Assembly: GCF_040683095.1 (NCBI RefSeq)
Contig: NZ_JBFBCI010000009.1
Coordinates: 124,001 to 188,000, forward strand
Source: Sphaerisporangium sp040683095
GTDB lineage: Bacteria; Actinomycetota; Actinomycetes; Streptosporangiales; Streptosporangiaceae
DNA length: 64,000 bases
Direction: 5' to 3'
Below, piece by piece: positions 17,275-25,942 of this stretch; positions within the stretch are counted from its first letter, which is position 1, and each line of letters starts with the position of its first letter. Both the position numbers and the translations under genes were made by a program. Under the pieces are notes generated by a model, which did no database searches, was not told the origin of the DNA, and worked only from the letters and a program-made list of their open reading frames with translations.

Positions 17275-17428
17275 GAGGCTCATGCCGACCGTCCTCGCGC
17301 CAGCCGTCTGGGCGGGAGAGAAGGTCCGCGAGCAGGCCGCGGGCGGTGTAGGACAGCTGCCGGTACTGCAAGACGCAGTTGGGCAGCACGGTGAAGTTGC
17401 GCACATGGGCGCTACGATGGACGCGCAT
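17275..17428 (-). pseudogene. Remnant of an HTH-domain protein of mobile-element type
   Basis: From an ATG at 17428 the minus strand reads MRVHRSAHVRNFTVLPN then LSYTARGLLADLLSRPDGWREDGR. This is the conserved N-terminus of an actinobacterial winged-helix protein family often carried by integrated plasmids and islands. Homology stops after about 50 residues, and the frame continues into unrelated sequence. The DNA-binding domain is therefore truncated. It sits at the edge of the segment that interrupts the ngc operon, which supports the view that the segment was mobile. Confidence 0.6.
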
Positions 17429-17826
17429 CGGGAGTTCCTGCTCCTGGTGCCGGACCCCGGGGTGTTACAGCACCGCCGGGGTCGCCTATTTTCGATTGGA
17501 CTACGGAACGTAGCACACGCACCGATCGGTGATCGACGGAATCCGCGAGCGATCCCGTCACTGTTGCATCGCGCCGAAGGTTGAGCGGTGTCATCGAAGG
17601 TTGGTGACGGCAATGCTCCTCTCACCGAAGGGTCCCTCTGTGGCCGGACGAGGAGGACACAACGAGGGCGGCGATCGAGGCTGTCTTCAGCACTGTGCCT
17701 TCGATGTGCCCTCCCGGGTCGAAAAGGTAGCGTTTCCGCAGGTAATTGGGGTCTAATAGCGGTAGTTTCAGCTCTGTGCCTATTGCCGCGCCTCCGGCAC
17801 GGCGTGTTCGGGGCGCCCCGGACGGG
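17429..17826. other. Gene-free right margin of the inserted segment
   Basis: No gene is supported in these 400 bases between the HTH remnant and the end of ngcE. TTCAGCACTGTGCC (17688-17701) and TTCAGCTCTGTGCC (17768-17781) are near-identical direct repeats 80 bases apart. The second overlaps the 16-base match to the left margin (6966-6981). The segment is less GC-rich than the neighbouring genes. Confidence 0.45.
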
Positions 17827-19248
17827 TCAGGTGCGGGTGAACTTCTTCACCGAGGTGTCGTTCTTGATCTCGTCCGCCTTCCGCTGGACCCGGTCGGCCC
17901 ACTGCGCGACCTGGAGGCGGCCCGCCATCAGCTGGCCGGTGGCCGCGGCGACCTCGTCGTGCAGTTCCTTGTACCACTGGCGGAACCGGAAGTAGGTGAC
18001 GTTCTCCCCGGCCTCCTGCAGCCGTCCCGCCGCGCTCCGCAGCCCCGGCTTCAAAGTGCGGCCGTCCGCGGCCCCCTTGACGACGGTGAGCGTGCTGACC
18101 AGCTCGCTGAACTTCCCCGCGCCCTCCTTGGACAGCATCGCCCGCATGTACTCCATGCCGGCCCGCGGGTTGGCCGACTTCGCCGCGACGAAGAACTCCT
18201 CGCCGGGACGGGAGTGCAGCGTGCCGTACGGCAGGGCGTCGGACTGCGAGAACGAGGGCAGCGGGAACATGGCGTAGCCGAAGTCCGCCGGAGTGGTGTC
18301 CTTCTGCTCGTTCTCCAGCCACGACCCGCACGGCAGCATGGCGACCTGGTACTTGTTGTGGGCCGTCTGGGTCTGGATGTGGTCCAGCCCCTCGGTGCCC
18401 CGCAGCAGGTACTTCGCGCCGAGCGCGGCGAACGCCTCCGCCGCCTTGGCGACCGGCTCGGCCTTCCAGGCGTCCGGCGCCAGATTGTCGATGTTCTTCA
18501 GCACCTGGACGCCCCCGATCTTGGCGGCCAGGGTGAGGATCGTCTCGTAGATGTAGAACGGGTGCTTGCCCGCGTAGGTGAACGGCGCGCACTTTCCCGA
18601 CTTCTGGATCGTCTCGCACAGGGCCGTGAACTCGTCCCAGGTCTTCGGCACCTGCCAGCCGTTGTCGCCGAACAGCTTGGTGGAGTACCAGATGCCCCAC
18701 ACCGTGCTGGCGTAGTTCAGCACGCAGTACGTGCCGTCGTAGGTGCCGAGCTCGACGGCCGAGGGCAGGATCGTGTCGCGCACCTTCACGGAGGGGTCGT
18801 CCCAGCTCGGGGCGTCCAGCAGCGCGCCGAGGTCCTGCAGCTGGCCGTCCTGCGCCAGGGCGCCGAAGTCCATCGCGTTGTCGCCGCTGTTGTTGACGAA
18901 CTCGGGCGGGTTCCCGCCGGCGAACCGGGGCTGGAGCGTCTTGGCGATCTCCTTGGTGGCCGAGTGCCTGATCCGCGCGCTCGGGTGCTTGGCCGCGAAC
19001 AGCGGCTCGTGGATGTTCTTGGCGTAGGCGTCGCCGAACCCGCCGTCGAAGATCACCACCTCGAGCGGGGACGTCTCGGCGATGCCGAGCGGGTTGGCCG
19101 CCGACGTGGCGCCGGTGGCCGCGGGGGCGGGCGTGCGGGACCCGCCGCCGCCCGGGGACGCGCACGCCGCCAGCGCGCCGGGGAGCAGCAGCCCGGTGAC
19201 GGCGGCGCTGCGCAGCAACTCACGCCGGGATAGGGAATTGTCCGCCAT
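17827..19248 (-). CDS. ngcE: N-acetylglucosamine/diacetylchitobiose ABC transporter binding lipoprotein
   Basis: A 473-aa extracellular solute-binding lipoprotein. The N-terminus carries a twin-arginine motif (SRRELLR, residues 7-13) and a lipobox ending LAAC with Cys29, so export by Tat and lipid anchoring are predicted. The mature part (PLEVVIFDGGFGDAYAKNI, ARIRHSATKEIAKTLQPRF, NPPEFVNNSGDNAMD, NYASTVWGIWYSTKLFGDNG) matches the NgcE family. The SIS gene lies upstream on the same strand. The cognate permeases, normally directly downstream, are displaced to 5039-6951 by the intervening cassette. Start chosen at the ATG preceded by AGGAGGACC. Confidence 0.92.
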   Translation of the reverse strand: MADNSLSRRELLRSAAVTGLLLPGALAACASPGGGGSRTPAPAATGATSAANPLGIAETSPLEVVIFDGGFGDAYAKNIHEPLFAAKHPSARIRHSATKEIAKTLQPRFAGGNPPEFVNNSGDNAMDFGALAQDGQLQDLGALLDAPSWDDPSVKVRDTILPSAVELGTYDGTYCVLNYASTVWGIWYSTKLFGDNGWQVPKTWDEFTALCETIQKSGKCAPFTYAGKHPFYIYETILTLAAKIGGVQVLKNIDNLAPDAWKAEPVAKAAEAFAALGAKYLLRGTEGLDHIQTQTAHNKYQVAMLPCGSWLENEQKDTTPADFGYAMFPLPSFSQSDALPYGTLHSRPGEEFFVAAKSANPRAGMEYMRAMLSKEGAGKFSELVSTLTVVKGAADGRTLKPGLRSAAGRLQEAGENVTYFRFRQWYKELHDEVAAATGQLMAGRLQVAQWADRVQRKADEIKNDTSVKKFTRT

Positions 19249-19358
19249 TGGTCCTCCTGGGGGCTGGAGCGTCGCCGCGCCGCCGGCGAGTTGTGCCCGC
19301 CCGGGCGCGGAGGTCTCTGGTCGAACCTGGTCGGTGACGCGTGGCAGGCAGGCGGGCG

Positions 19359-20126
19359 TCAGCCCCCGCGCCGGATGCGGCCCGCGTACCGGCTTTCCAG
19401 GGCGCGGTTGTGCTCGTCGCCGCCGACGACGTTGGCCGAACGGTAGATCGGCGGCGTCTCGCCGGCCTCCAGCAGGCCCCGGACGATCTCGGCGACGACC
19501 ATCTGCGCGAGCAGGGCCGAGGTGATGGTGGAGACCGCGCCGAACGTGCCGCCCCCGGGGATCGGGACCACCGCGTCGCCGTACGGGGCGCCGTTGTCGA
19601 GCACGACGTCGGCGAGGTCCATCAGCTTGAGGCCCGAGGGGTGCCGCGACTTCATCTCGGTGCTGTGCCGCACCGAGGTCAGCGCGACCAGGCCGTGGCC
19701 GCGCTCCTTGACGATGGACGCCAGCTCCACCACCGAGCCGTTGACCCCCGAGCTGGAGATGAGGACGAAGGCGTCCTCAGGTCGCACGGGGGCGAGCTCG
19801 TAGACGCGGCGGGCGACCAAGGGGTCTCGTTCCAGCTCGGCCGAGCCGAGCACGCTCGCGGGCTCCCCGCCGTACAGCACAAGGTCGCGCAGGGCGAGCC
19901 GGTTGGTGGGGACCAGGCCGCCCGCGCGGCCGGCGATCTCCATCGCGATGGCCTCGGAGTGCCCCGAGCCGAACGCCTGGATCACCCCGCCGCCGCGCAG
20001 GCAGGCGCCGAGCAGGGCGGCGGCCTCCTGGACGGCCCGCGCCTGGCTCGCGGCGACCTCGTGCACCAGCCTCTCGGCGGTCCGGGCATAGGCGGCGGCG
20101 CTGATGTCCAAAATTATTCCCTTCAT
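19359..20126 (-). CDS. SIS-domain sugar-phosphate isomerase-like protein (UPF0309 type)
   Basis: A 255-aa SIS protein. The phosphosugar-binding segments are visible as VIQAFGSGHSEAIAMEIAGR near residues 49-68 and FVLISSSGVNGSVVELA near 118-134. Proteins of this type are found beside amino-sugar uptake genes and are thought to act on sugar phosphates in the cytoplasm. It precedes ngcE on the same strand by 110 bases. A GTG at 20129 is an alternative start. It diverges from a DUF2087 gene. Confidence 0.88.
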   Translation of the reverse strand: MKGIILDISAAAYARTAERLVHEVAASQARAVQEAAALLGACLRGGGVIQAFGSGHSEAIAMEIAGRAGGLVPTNRLALRDLVLYGGEPASVLGSAELERDPLVARRVYELAPVRPEDAFVLISSSGVNGSVVELASIVKERGHGLVALTSVRHSTEMKSRHPSGLKLMDLADVVLDNGAPYGDAVVPIPGGGTFGAVSTITSALLAQMVVAEIVRGLLEAGETPPIYRSANVVGGDEHNRALESRYAGRIRRGG

Positions 20127-20336
20127 CACCGAGTGATCAGATGAAAATAATTGCCCACACCTGGCCGCTTAGCAAGAGGAAGACGCCGACATCCCGGACA
20201 TCCGCCCGCGAGCGGACGCCTCCCGCGCCGCCGCGTCCGGAAAACGGGTCGCGTCCGGCCCCGGCACATGGGCCAGAATGATCGGTGCCGTCCGCCCGGA
20301 TGGCCATCGAGGACACCGGTGAGGGCTTGGACGATC

Positions 20337-20855
20337 ATGAGCGAGGAACAGACCAGGCGCGTGCTCGGCCTGCTCTACCAGGACGACACGCTGCGGGTCT
20401 TCTCCGCCCTGGTCCTGCACGGCACGCCCGAGGAGGCCGGGCTCGGCAGGGACGCGCTGCGCCGCGCGCTGGACCGGCTGGAACGCGGCGGCCTGATCGT
20501 CCGCGACGAGGACGCCTGGCGTCCGAGGCCCGAGCGCTTCCGCGAGCTGCTGCACGCCACAGCCCCGCCCGCGGATCCGCCGCCCGCGGACGCCGACGCC
20601 CGCGTCGTCCAGACCTTCCTGGTCGAGGGCCGCCTGCGGGCGATCCCCACCCGCCGCGAGAAACGTCTCGCCGTCCTGCGGTACATCGCCCAGGTCTTCG
20701 AACCCGGCGTACGCTACCCCGAGAAGGACGTCAACGTGGCCCTGCGCGCCTTCCACGACGACCACGCGGCCCTGCGCCGCTACCTGGTCGTGGAGGGCCT
20801 GCTGGGCCGCGAGAACAACGTCTACTGGCGCACCGGCGGCGTGGTCGAGGTCTGA
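20337..20855 (+). CDS. DUF2087-domain protein, possible transcriptional regulator
   Basis: A 172-aa soluble protein. The N-terminal half looks like a winged-helix module (RRVLGLLYQDDTLRVFSALV, LRRALDRLERGGLIV). The C-terminal DUF2087 domain contains LRAIPTRREKRLAVLRYIAQ, FEPGVRYPEKDVN and HDDHAALRRYLVVEGLL. That arrangement is typical of actinobacterial DUF2087 proteins. It is divergent from the SIS-ngcE unit and lies just upstream of a second sugar ABC operon, so regulation of either is possible but not shown. The start at 20337 marks where homology begins; longer upstream frames are not supported. Confidence 0.85.
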   Translation: MSEEQTRRVLGLLYQDDTLRVFSALVLHGTPEEAGLGRDALRRALDRLERGGLIVRDEDAWRPRPERFRELLHATAPPADPPPADADARVVQTFLVEGRLRAIPTRREKRLAVLRYIAQVFEPGVRYPEKDVNVALRAFHDDHAALRRYLVVEGLLGRENNVYWRTGGVVEV

Positions 20856-21059
20856 GGCGGGCGCGACTCCCGGGGCCGCGGGCGAGGTCGGCTCGTCGAG
20901 CCGTGCGGCGCAGAGAAGGCCGGCGGTGGAAGACCATTTACCTACCGCGTCGCTTGGTTATTATGGCGTCAAGATCGAGAGCGGAGGCGGGGCCGGAGGT
21001 CTCCATCCGGGACCCGCCGCGACGAGCACGCCGCGCCGTCAGGGAGCGGCGGAACGGGG
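20856..21059. promoter_or_regulatory. Promoter region of the second sugar ABC operon
   Basis: The 200 bases upstream of the binding-protein gene include an AT-richer stretch at about 20930-20975 (TTGGTTATTATGG). It is the only promoter-like composition here. No clear LacI-type or DasR-type palindrome was found. Confidence 0.3.
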
Positions 21060-22367
21060 ATGCTTATGATCAGGAAGAAGGCCGCCGCCGGCGCCGTCGC
21101 GTTCGGCCTGGTCCTCACCGCCGCGGCGTGCGGAGGGCAGGGACAGACCGGCTCCTCCGGCGGCACGGGCACGCCGGGCGCGGCCGGGGGCACGTTCACG
21201 TACTGGACGAGCGCGTGGCAGCCGGACCAGATCGCCGAGGTCGACGCCGCGTTCGCCAAGGCCAACCCCGGCATGCGGTCCAAGGGCGAGTACATCGCGA
21301 GCTCCGACCAGTACCTTCCCAAGGTCATCGCGGCCCTGAAGAACGGCACCCACCCCACGGTCCTGCTCACCCAGAACCCCTCCGACCTGCCGGTCGTCCA
21401 GCAGAGCGGCAAGCTGATCCCGCTGGACGGCAAGCTCACCGCCGAGACCGACGCGCTGTACCCGGGCATCAAGGAGTCGCTGTTCTACAAGGGACACCAG
21501 CTCGGCATCGCGCTCGGCGGCGTCGGGGACATCGTGCTCTTCTACAACAAGAAGGCCTTCGCCGACGCCGGCATCGACGGCCCGCCCAAGACCTGGGACG
21601 AGCTCGCCGCCGATGCCAAGAAGCTGTCGGACCCGGCCAAGAACAAGTACGGCTTCTACGTGCCGCTCGGCGAGGCCGAGTGGATCTCCTTCGCCTGGGC
21701 TCCCCTGCTGTACGCCGAGGGAGGCTCCTTCCTCAACGCCGACGGCACCGCCACCGCCTTCAATGGCCCGCAGGGCGTCAAGGCGCTCACCACCTGGGTC
21801 GACCTGCTCAAGAACAAGGCGGCCCCGAGCACCGGCTTCGCCCAGGCGGGCAGCTTCGACGGCGCCCCGGCGTTCGCCAGCGGGACGGTCGCCATGATCG
21901 TCAACGGGCAGTGGGCCGTGCCCACCTTCCAGAAGGCCGGTGTCGACTTCGGCGTGGCCCCCATGCCGGCGGGCGCGTCCGGCACCTCGACGAGCCTCGG
22001 TATCGGCGTGGCAGCCCTGCTCAAGACCGACCCCGCGGCCGAGAAGGCGGGCCTGGCGTTCCTGAAGTTCCTCGCCACCCCGGCGCAGGGCGCCTACCTC
22101 GCCGTCAAGAGCGGCGGCCTGCCCTCCGGCCCCGCCCAGCTCGACCAGCCGGCGCTCAAGGAGCACATCGCCAAGGACCCGACCTACGCGGTCTTCGCCG
22201 AGGCCGAGAAGACCGGCAAGGTGCGCCCGATCACCCCCGCTTACACCGCGATCTCCCAGAGCCTGTGGACCCAGATCAACGCCGCCCTCAAGGGACGGAA
22301 GACCCCGGCCGAGGCCCTGACGCAGGCCGCCAAAGAAGGGGACGCGGCCCTGAAGAAGCTCGGCTGA
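21060..22367 (+). CDS. Carbohydrate ABC transporter substrate-binding lipoprotein
   Basis: A 435-aa extracellular binding protein of the MalE/UgpB type. It has a Sec signal with lipobox TAAAC (Cys near residue 23). Family landmarks are TYWTSAWQPDQIAEVDAAF, HPTVLLTQNPSDLPVVQQSG, DIVLFYNKKAFADAGI and PKTWDEL. A second ATG at 21066 is better spaced from the GGGGA site. It is followed 1 base later by two permease genes, making a complete importer except for the shared ATPase. The sugar is not identifiable; it is clearly different from NgcE. Confidence 0.92.
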   Translation: MLMIRKKAAAGAVAFGLVLTAAACGGQGQTGSSGGTGTPGAAGGTFTYWTSAWQPDQIAEVDAAFAKANPGMRSKGEYIASSDQYLPKVIAALKNGTHPTVLLTQNPSDLPVVQQSGKLIPLDGKLTAETDALYPGIKESLFYKGHQLGIALGGVGDIVLFYNKKAFADAGIDGPPKTWDELAADAKKLSDPAKNKYGFYVPLGEAEWISFAWAPLLYAEGGSFLNADGTATAFNGPQGVKALTTWVDLLKNKAAPSTGFAQAGSFDGAPAFASGTVAMIVNGQWAVPTFQKAGVDFGVAPMPAGASGTSTSLGIGVAALLKTDPAAEKAGLAFLKFLATPAQGAYLAVKSGGLPSGPAQLDQPALKEHIAKDPTYAVFAEAEKTGKVRPITPAYTAISQSLWTQINAALKGRKTPAEALTQAAKEGDAALKKLG

Positions 22368-22368
22368 C

Positions 22369-23319
22369 ATGACGCGCACCGGACGCGACACCGCGCGCGG
22401 GACCCGCGCCGCCCCTCCGGGGGAGGGCGCGGGCCCCGTCCGGCGGCCGAGCCGGCGCGGCGCGTGGGTCCTCGGGTACGCGTTCGTGGCGCCGACCGTG
22501 GTCCTCACGGTGCTGTTCTCGCTGGTCCCGCTCGGGATGCTGCTGTGGCGCAGCCTCTACAGCGGCGGGGTGTTCGACTTCGCGCCGACCTTCGTCGGCC
22601 TGGACAACTACACGGCGATGCTGGCCGAGGACGGCGGCCGCGCGCTCGGCGTCACCGGCCTCTACACGGCCGGGTTCATCGTGCTCACGATGGGCGCGGG
22701 CCTCGGCCTGGGACTGCTGCTCAACTCCCGCGCGCCCGGCGTGGCCCGGCTGCGGGCCCCGTTCGTCATCCCGCTGGTCGTGCCGGTGGTGGCCACCGCG
22801 CTGATCTGGGCGAACATGTTCGCGCCGCGGTTCGGGCTCGTCAACAGGCTGCTCGGCGCCCTGAACCTGCCGCAGGCCGACTTCCTGTCCTCGCCGGGCC
22901 TCGCGCTGCTGGCCGTCCTCACGTTCGGCGCGTGGCAGTTCTTCGGGCAGAACGTGATCCTGTACGTCGCCGCGCTGAAGTCCGTGCCCCGGGACGTCCT
23001 CGACGCGGCCAGCGTGGACGGCGCCGGGGCCTGGCGGCGGTTCCGGCACGTCCAGTGGCCCATGATGCGCCGCCAGACCCTGCTGATCTGGGTGGTGACC
23101 ACGCTCACCGGCCTGCAGACCTTCACCCAGATCTACGTCCTCACCCAGGGCGGCCCGGACGGCGCGACCTCGACCGCCCTCTACTACGTCTACAACGAGG
23201 GGTTCGTCCAGTTCGACACCGGCCGGGCCAACGCCATGGGGGTCGCCTTGTTCCTGCTCTCCCTGCTCGTCACCATGGCGCAGCTCTGGCTGGCAGGGCG
23301 GGCCGACCGTGCCCGTTAG
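22369..23319 (+). CDS. Sugar ABC transporter permease (MalF family)
   Basis: A 316-aa inner-membrane permease with six predicted helices beginning at about residue 29 (WVLGYAFVAPTVVLTVLFSL). The EAA loop is DAASVDGAGAWRRFRHVQWP. It starts immediately after the binding-protein stop and overlaps the next permease gene by 11 bases. This indicates one transcript and coupled translation. Confidence 0.93.
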   Translation: MTRTGRDTARGTRAAPPGEGAGPVRRPSRRGAWVLGYAFVAPTVVLTVLFSLVPLGMLLWRSLYSGGVFDFAPTFVGLDNYTAMLAEDGGRALGVTGLYTAGFIVLTMGAGLGLGLLLNSRAPGVARLRAPFVIPLVVPVVATALIWANMFAPRFGLVNRLLGALNLPQADFLSSPGLALLAVLTFGAWQFFGQNVILYVAALKSVPRDVLDAASVDGAGAWRRFRHVQWPMMRRQTLLIWVVTTLTGLQTFTQIYVLTQGGPDGATSTALYYVYNEGFVQFDTGRANAMGVALFLLSLLVTMAQLWLAGRADRAR

Positions 23320-24133
23320 CCTGCTCGCCCGCCGCGCGGTGGTGTACCTGCTCCTCGGTCTCGCCGTTCTGATCGTGGCGTTCCCGCTGTTCTGGATGGC
23401 CGTGAGCGCGCTCAAGACCGACGCCGAGATCGTCAACCCGGCCGCGCCGCTGTGGCCGGCCGAGCCGCAGTGGTCCAACATCGGCCAGGCGTTGTCCCAG
23501 GCGCCGTTCGGCCGCTGGTACCTGAACACCGCGATCTTCGGTGTCGCCGCCACCGCCGGGCAGCTCACCACCGGGCTGCTCGCCGGGTACGCCTTCGCCC
23601 TGCTGGAGTTCCCCGGCAGGCGGCTGCTCTTCCTCGTCGCGCTGAGCGGCCTGATGGTGCCGTTCAGCGCGATCATCGTCCCGATGTCCCAGCTCCTCGG
23701 CGACCTCGGCTGGCTGAACACCTACCAGGGCCTGATCGTCCCGAACATCGCCTCCGCGCTCGGGGCCTTCCTGTTCCGCCAGTTCTTCCTCGGCACCCCG
23801 CGTGAGCTGGGCGAGGCCGCCCGCCTCGACGGCGCCTCGGAGCCGCGGGTGTTCCTGAGCGTCTACGCCCCGCTGGCCCGTCCGATGATCGCCGCGCTGG
23901 CCATCATCCTGTTCCTCCAGAACTGGAACAACTTCCTGTTCCCTCTGATCGTGGTGAACACGACGGACATGTCCGTCCTGTCCCAGGGCCTGTCGGTCTT
24001 CCAGAGCCAGTTCACGACCCAGTACAACCTGATCATGGCGGCGTCGCTCGTCACCGTCGTCCCGGTCCTGCTCGTGGCCGTGGCCGCCCAGCGCCACATC
24101 ATCGAGGGCATCACCCTGGGCGCCCTCGACTGA
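23309..24133 (+). CDS. Sugar ABC transporter permease (MalG family)
   Basis: A 274-aa permease with a GTG start inside the end of the previous gene. It has an N-terminal membrane anchor, the EAA loop GEAARLDGASEPRVFLSVYAP and a typical C-terminus (AAQRHIIEGITLGALD). It is the last gene of the operon. No glycosidase, kinase or ATPase gene follows, so the substrate remains unassigned. Confidence 0.93.
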   Translation: MPVSLLARRAVVYLLLGLAVLIVAFPLFWMAVSALKTDAEIVNPAAPLWPAEPQWSNIGQALSQAPFGRWYLNTAIFGVAATAGQLTTGLLAGYAFALLEFPGRRLLFLVALSGLMVPFSAIIVPMSQLLGDLGWLNTYQGLIVPNIASALGAFLFRQFFLGTPRELGEAARLDGASEPRVFLSVYAPLARPMIAALAIILFLQNWNNFLFPLIVVNTTDMSVLSQGLSVFQSQFTTQYNLIMAASLVTVVPVLLVAVAAQRHIIEGITLGALD

Positions 24134-24168
24134 CCGCGCCCGCGCTCGCTCGGCGCGTCTACCCGCGC

Positions 24169-25026
24169 TCAGTCCCCGGGGAAGAGCGTGGCGAGCGTCT
24201 CGTGCAGGGGTGTCGTGGGACGGCCGATGAGCTTGGACAGGGTGCCCGGGGTGTCGGCGAGGACCCCCTTGGCGATGTCGGCGTCCATCGCGGCGAGCAT
24301 CGCGGCCACCGGCTCGGGCAGGCCGGCGGAGGCCAGGACGCGGGCGTACTCCTCCTGCGGAAGGTCCTGGTACGTCACCGGGCGCCCGGCCAGGGCGGAG
24401 ACCTCGGCGGCGAACTCGGGCATGCTCCACGTGGTGTCGCCCGACAGCTCGTACACGGTGTTCTCGTGGCCCTCGCCGGTGAGCACGGCCACCGCGGCGG
24501 CGGCGTAGTCGGCGCGGGTCGCCCCGGCGACGCGGCCCTCGCCCGCGCTGCCCGCGACCGTGCCGTGCTCGGCGCCGTTCAGCGCCGCGGACACGTAGTT
24601 CTCGGTGTACCAGCCATTGCGCAGCAAGCTGAAGGGGACGCCCGAGGCGCGGATGTACAGCTCGGTCGCCAAGTGGTCGGGGGCGACCGCGAGCGGGCTG
24701 GTGTCGGCGTGCAGCAGGCTGGTGTAGGCGAGCAGCGCGACGCCGGCCGCGGCGGCGGCGTCCACGACGGCCTTGTGCTGGTCCAGTCGCGCGCCCACAT
24801 CCGGGCTGGAGATCAGCAGCACGCGGTCCCCGGCGGCGAAGGCGCCCTCCAGCGTGGCGGGCCGGTCGTAGTCGGCCTCACGGACGTGGACCCCGCGTTC
24901 CGCGAAGTCGGCGGCCTTGCCCGGGTCGCGTACGACGACCGCGATCTGGTCGGCGGGGACGGCGGCCAGCAGCCCTTCGACGACGAGCCGGCCGAGCTGT
25001 CCGGTGGCGGCGGTGACGACGATCAT
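24169..25026 (-). CDS. NAD(P)H quinone oxidoreductase-like atypical SDR (QOR2/YtfG type)
   Basis: A 285-aa NmrA-like/atypical SDR. The cofactor fingerprint is TAATGQLGRLVV at residues 5-16. LLISSPDVGARLDQHKAVVD and FSLLRNGWYTENY are characteristic of the QOR2 group, which reduces quinones with NADPH. It is divergent from an HxlR-type regulator with several palindromes between them. This is the common arrangement in which the regulator responds to electrophiles or quinones. Confidence 0.9.
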   Translation of the reverse strand: MIVVTAATGQLGRLVVEGLLAAVPADQIAVVVRDPGKAADFAERGVHVREADYDRPATLEGAFAAGDRVLLISSPDVGARLDQHKAVVDAAAAAGVALLAYTSLLHADTSPLAVAPDHLATELYIRASGVPFSLLRNGWYTENYVSAALNGAEHGTVAGSAGEGRVAGATRADYAAAAVAVLTGEGHENTVYELSGDTTWSMPEFAAEVSALAGRPVTYQDLPQEEYARVLASAGLPEPVAAMLAAMDADIAKGVLADTPGTLSKLIGRPTTPLHETLATLFPGD

Positions 25027-25061
25027 GATTCGGTTCTCCTCAGAAGTGGGTTCGCCCGTAG

Positions 25062-25103
25062 GTTAGTACTAACTTTCAGAAAGTGCTACCCAGTTTGTGG
25101 GTA
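25062..25103. promoter_or_regulatory. Cluster of three palindromes between QOR2-like SDR and HxlR genes
   Basis: Three inverted repeats lie side by side: GTTAGTACTAAC (25062-25073, perfect), ACTTTC-A-GAAAGT (25072-25084) and TACCCA-N5-TGGGTA (25087-25103). They occupy the centre of the 118-base divergent promoter region. Their positions suit operators of the adjacent HxlR regulator controlling both genes. Assignment to HxlR is inference from position. Confidence 0.6.
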
Positions 25104-25144
25104 CGTGCTTCAAGAAAGTGGCGCTGAGAACGTACGCTTGGCGT

Positions 25145-25627
25145 ATGAACGAGCAGGGCACGGTCATCTCGGACGCGCGCGAGCCTGTCACCGAGGGCGA
25201 GCGGGACGCGATCGCCGGGGACGGCCCGGGCGACGCGGGCGCGCGGGACGAGCACGGGCGGATCATCTTCGATGTGTTCGCCCGTGGGTGCCCCTCCCGC
25301 GAGACGATGGAGCACATCACCGGTCGCTGGGGCATCCTCGCCCTGGCCGCGCTCGCCGACGGCACCTACCGCTTCAACGCGCTGCGCCGCCGCGTGGACG
25401 GCGTCAGCGAGAAGATGCTCGCCCAGACCCTCCAGGCCCTGGAGCGCGACGGCATGGTGCACCGCGCCGCCCAGCCCACCATCCCGCCCAAGGTCGAGTA
25501 CAGCCTCACCCCGCTCGGCTGCGAGGCCGCCCGCCGCCTGCTCGACCTCATCGACTGGCTGGAGGGCGAGATGCCCGAGGTCCTGAAGTCCCGCGCCGCC
25601 CACGACGACGCCAAGAACACCGGCTGA
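25145..25627 (+). CDS. HxlR-family winged-helix regulator
   Basis: A 160-aa protein with a classic HxlR domain: CPSRETMEHITGRWGILAL, then RFNALRRRVDGVSEKMLAQT and LERDGMVHRAAQPTIPPKVE with YSLTPLG. The Cys at the start of the domain (ARGCPS) matches the redox-active Cys of many members. The 40-residue acidic N-terminal extension is unusual. It is divergently transcribed from the QOR2-like gene and likely autoregulated through the palindromes between them. Confidence 0.92.
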   Translation: MNEQGTVISDAREPVTEGERDAIAGDGPGDAGARDEHGRIIFDVFARGCPSRETMEHITGRWGILALAALADGTYRFNALRRRVDGVSEKMLAQTLQALERDGMVHRAAQPTIPPKVEYSLTPLGCEAARRLLDLIDWLEGEMPEVLKSRAAHDDAKNTG

Positions 25628-25634
25628 GCCCGCG

Positions 25635-25942
25635 TCAGACGCGCATCCAGGCGCGGGTACCGAAGGACGCGCAGGCCGCCGAGGCGATGGGGATCGCGAA
25701 GCCCAGGGCGGCCGCGAAGGCCTCCTCGGTGAAGGTCTCGGCGACGGAGCCACAGCCGCCGGGACCAGGGGCGGGACCTGTGAGCGGGCCGACGCCGGGG
25801 TCTTCCCCGAGAGCGCGGCACAGGGCGAAGGTCAGCGCGCCGTGCAGGACATCGCCCGCGCCCGGTTCGCGGCCGGCATCCGGTCCACAGACTGGACCAG
25901 GTCGAGCGTGCACAACCCCGCGAACAGCCCCCGGCACGTCAT
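25635..25942 (-). pseudogene. PfkB-family sugar kinase with large internal deletion
   Basis: The gene keeps a good start: ATG at 25942 with AAGGAG upstream. It has a normal PfkB N-terminus (GLFAGLCTLDLVQSVDRMP, residues 5-23). After about 28 residues the sequence jumps to the family's C-terminal end in another frame: GAGDVLHGALTFALCRAL (the catalytic-Asp motif), then EEAFAAALGFAIPIASAA and FGTRAWMRV. Roughly 200 central residues are missing and the junction is out of frame, so the native product stops after 36 residues. This is a clear deletion pseudogene. Confidence 0.8.

Noticed and set aside
19249..19358. DasR-type operator upstream of ngcE
   Set aside because: TGGTCGAACCTGG-like sequence is present, but the symmetric TGGTCTAGACCA consensus is not, so I do not call it.
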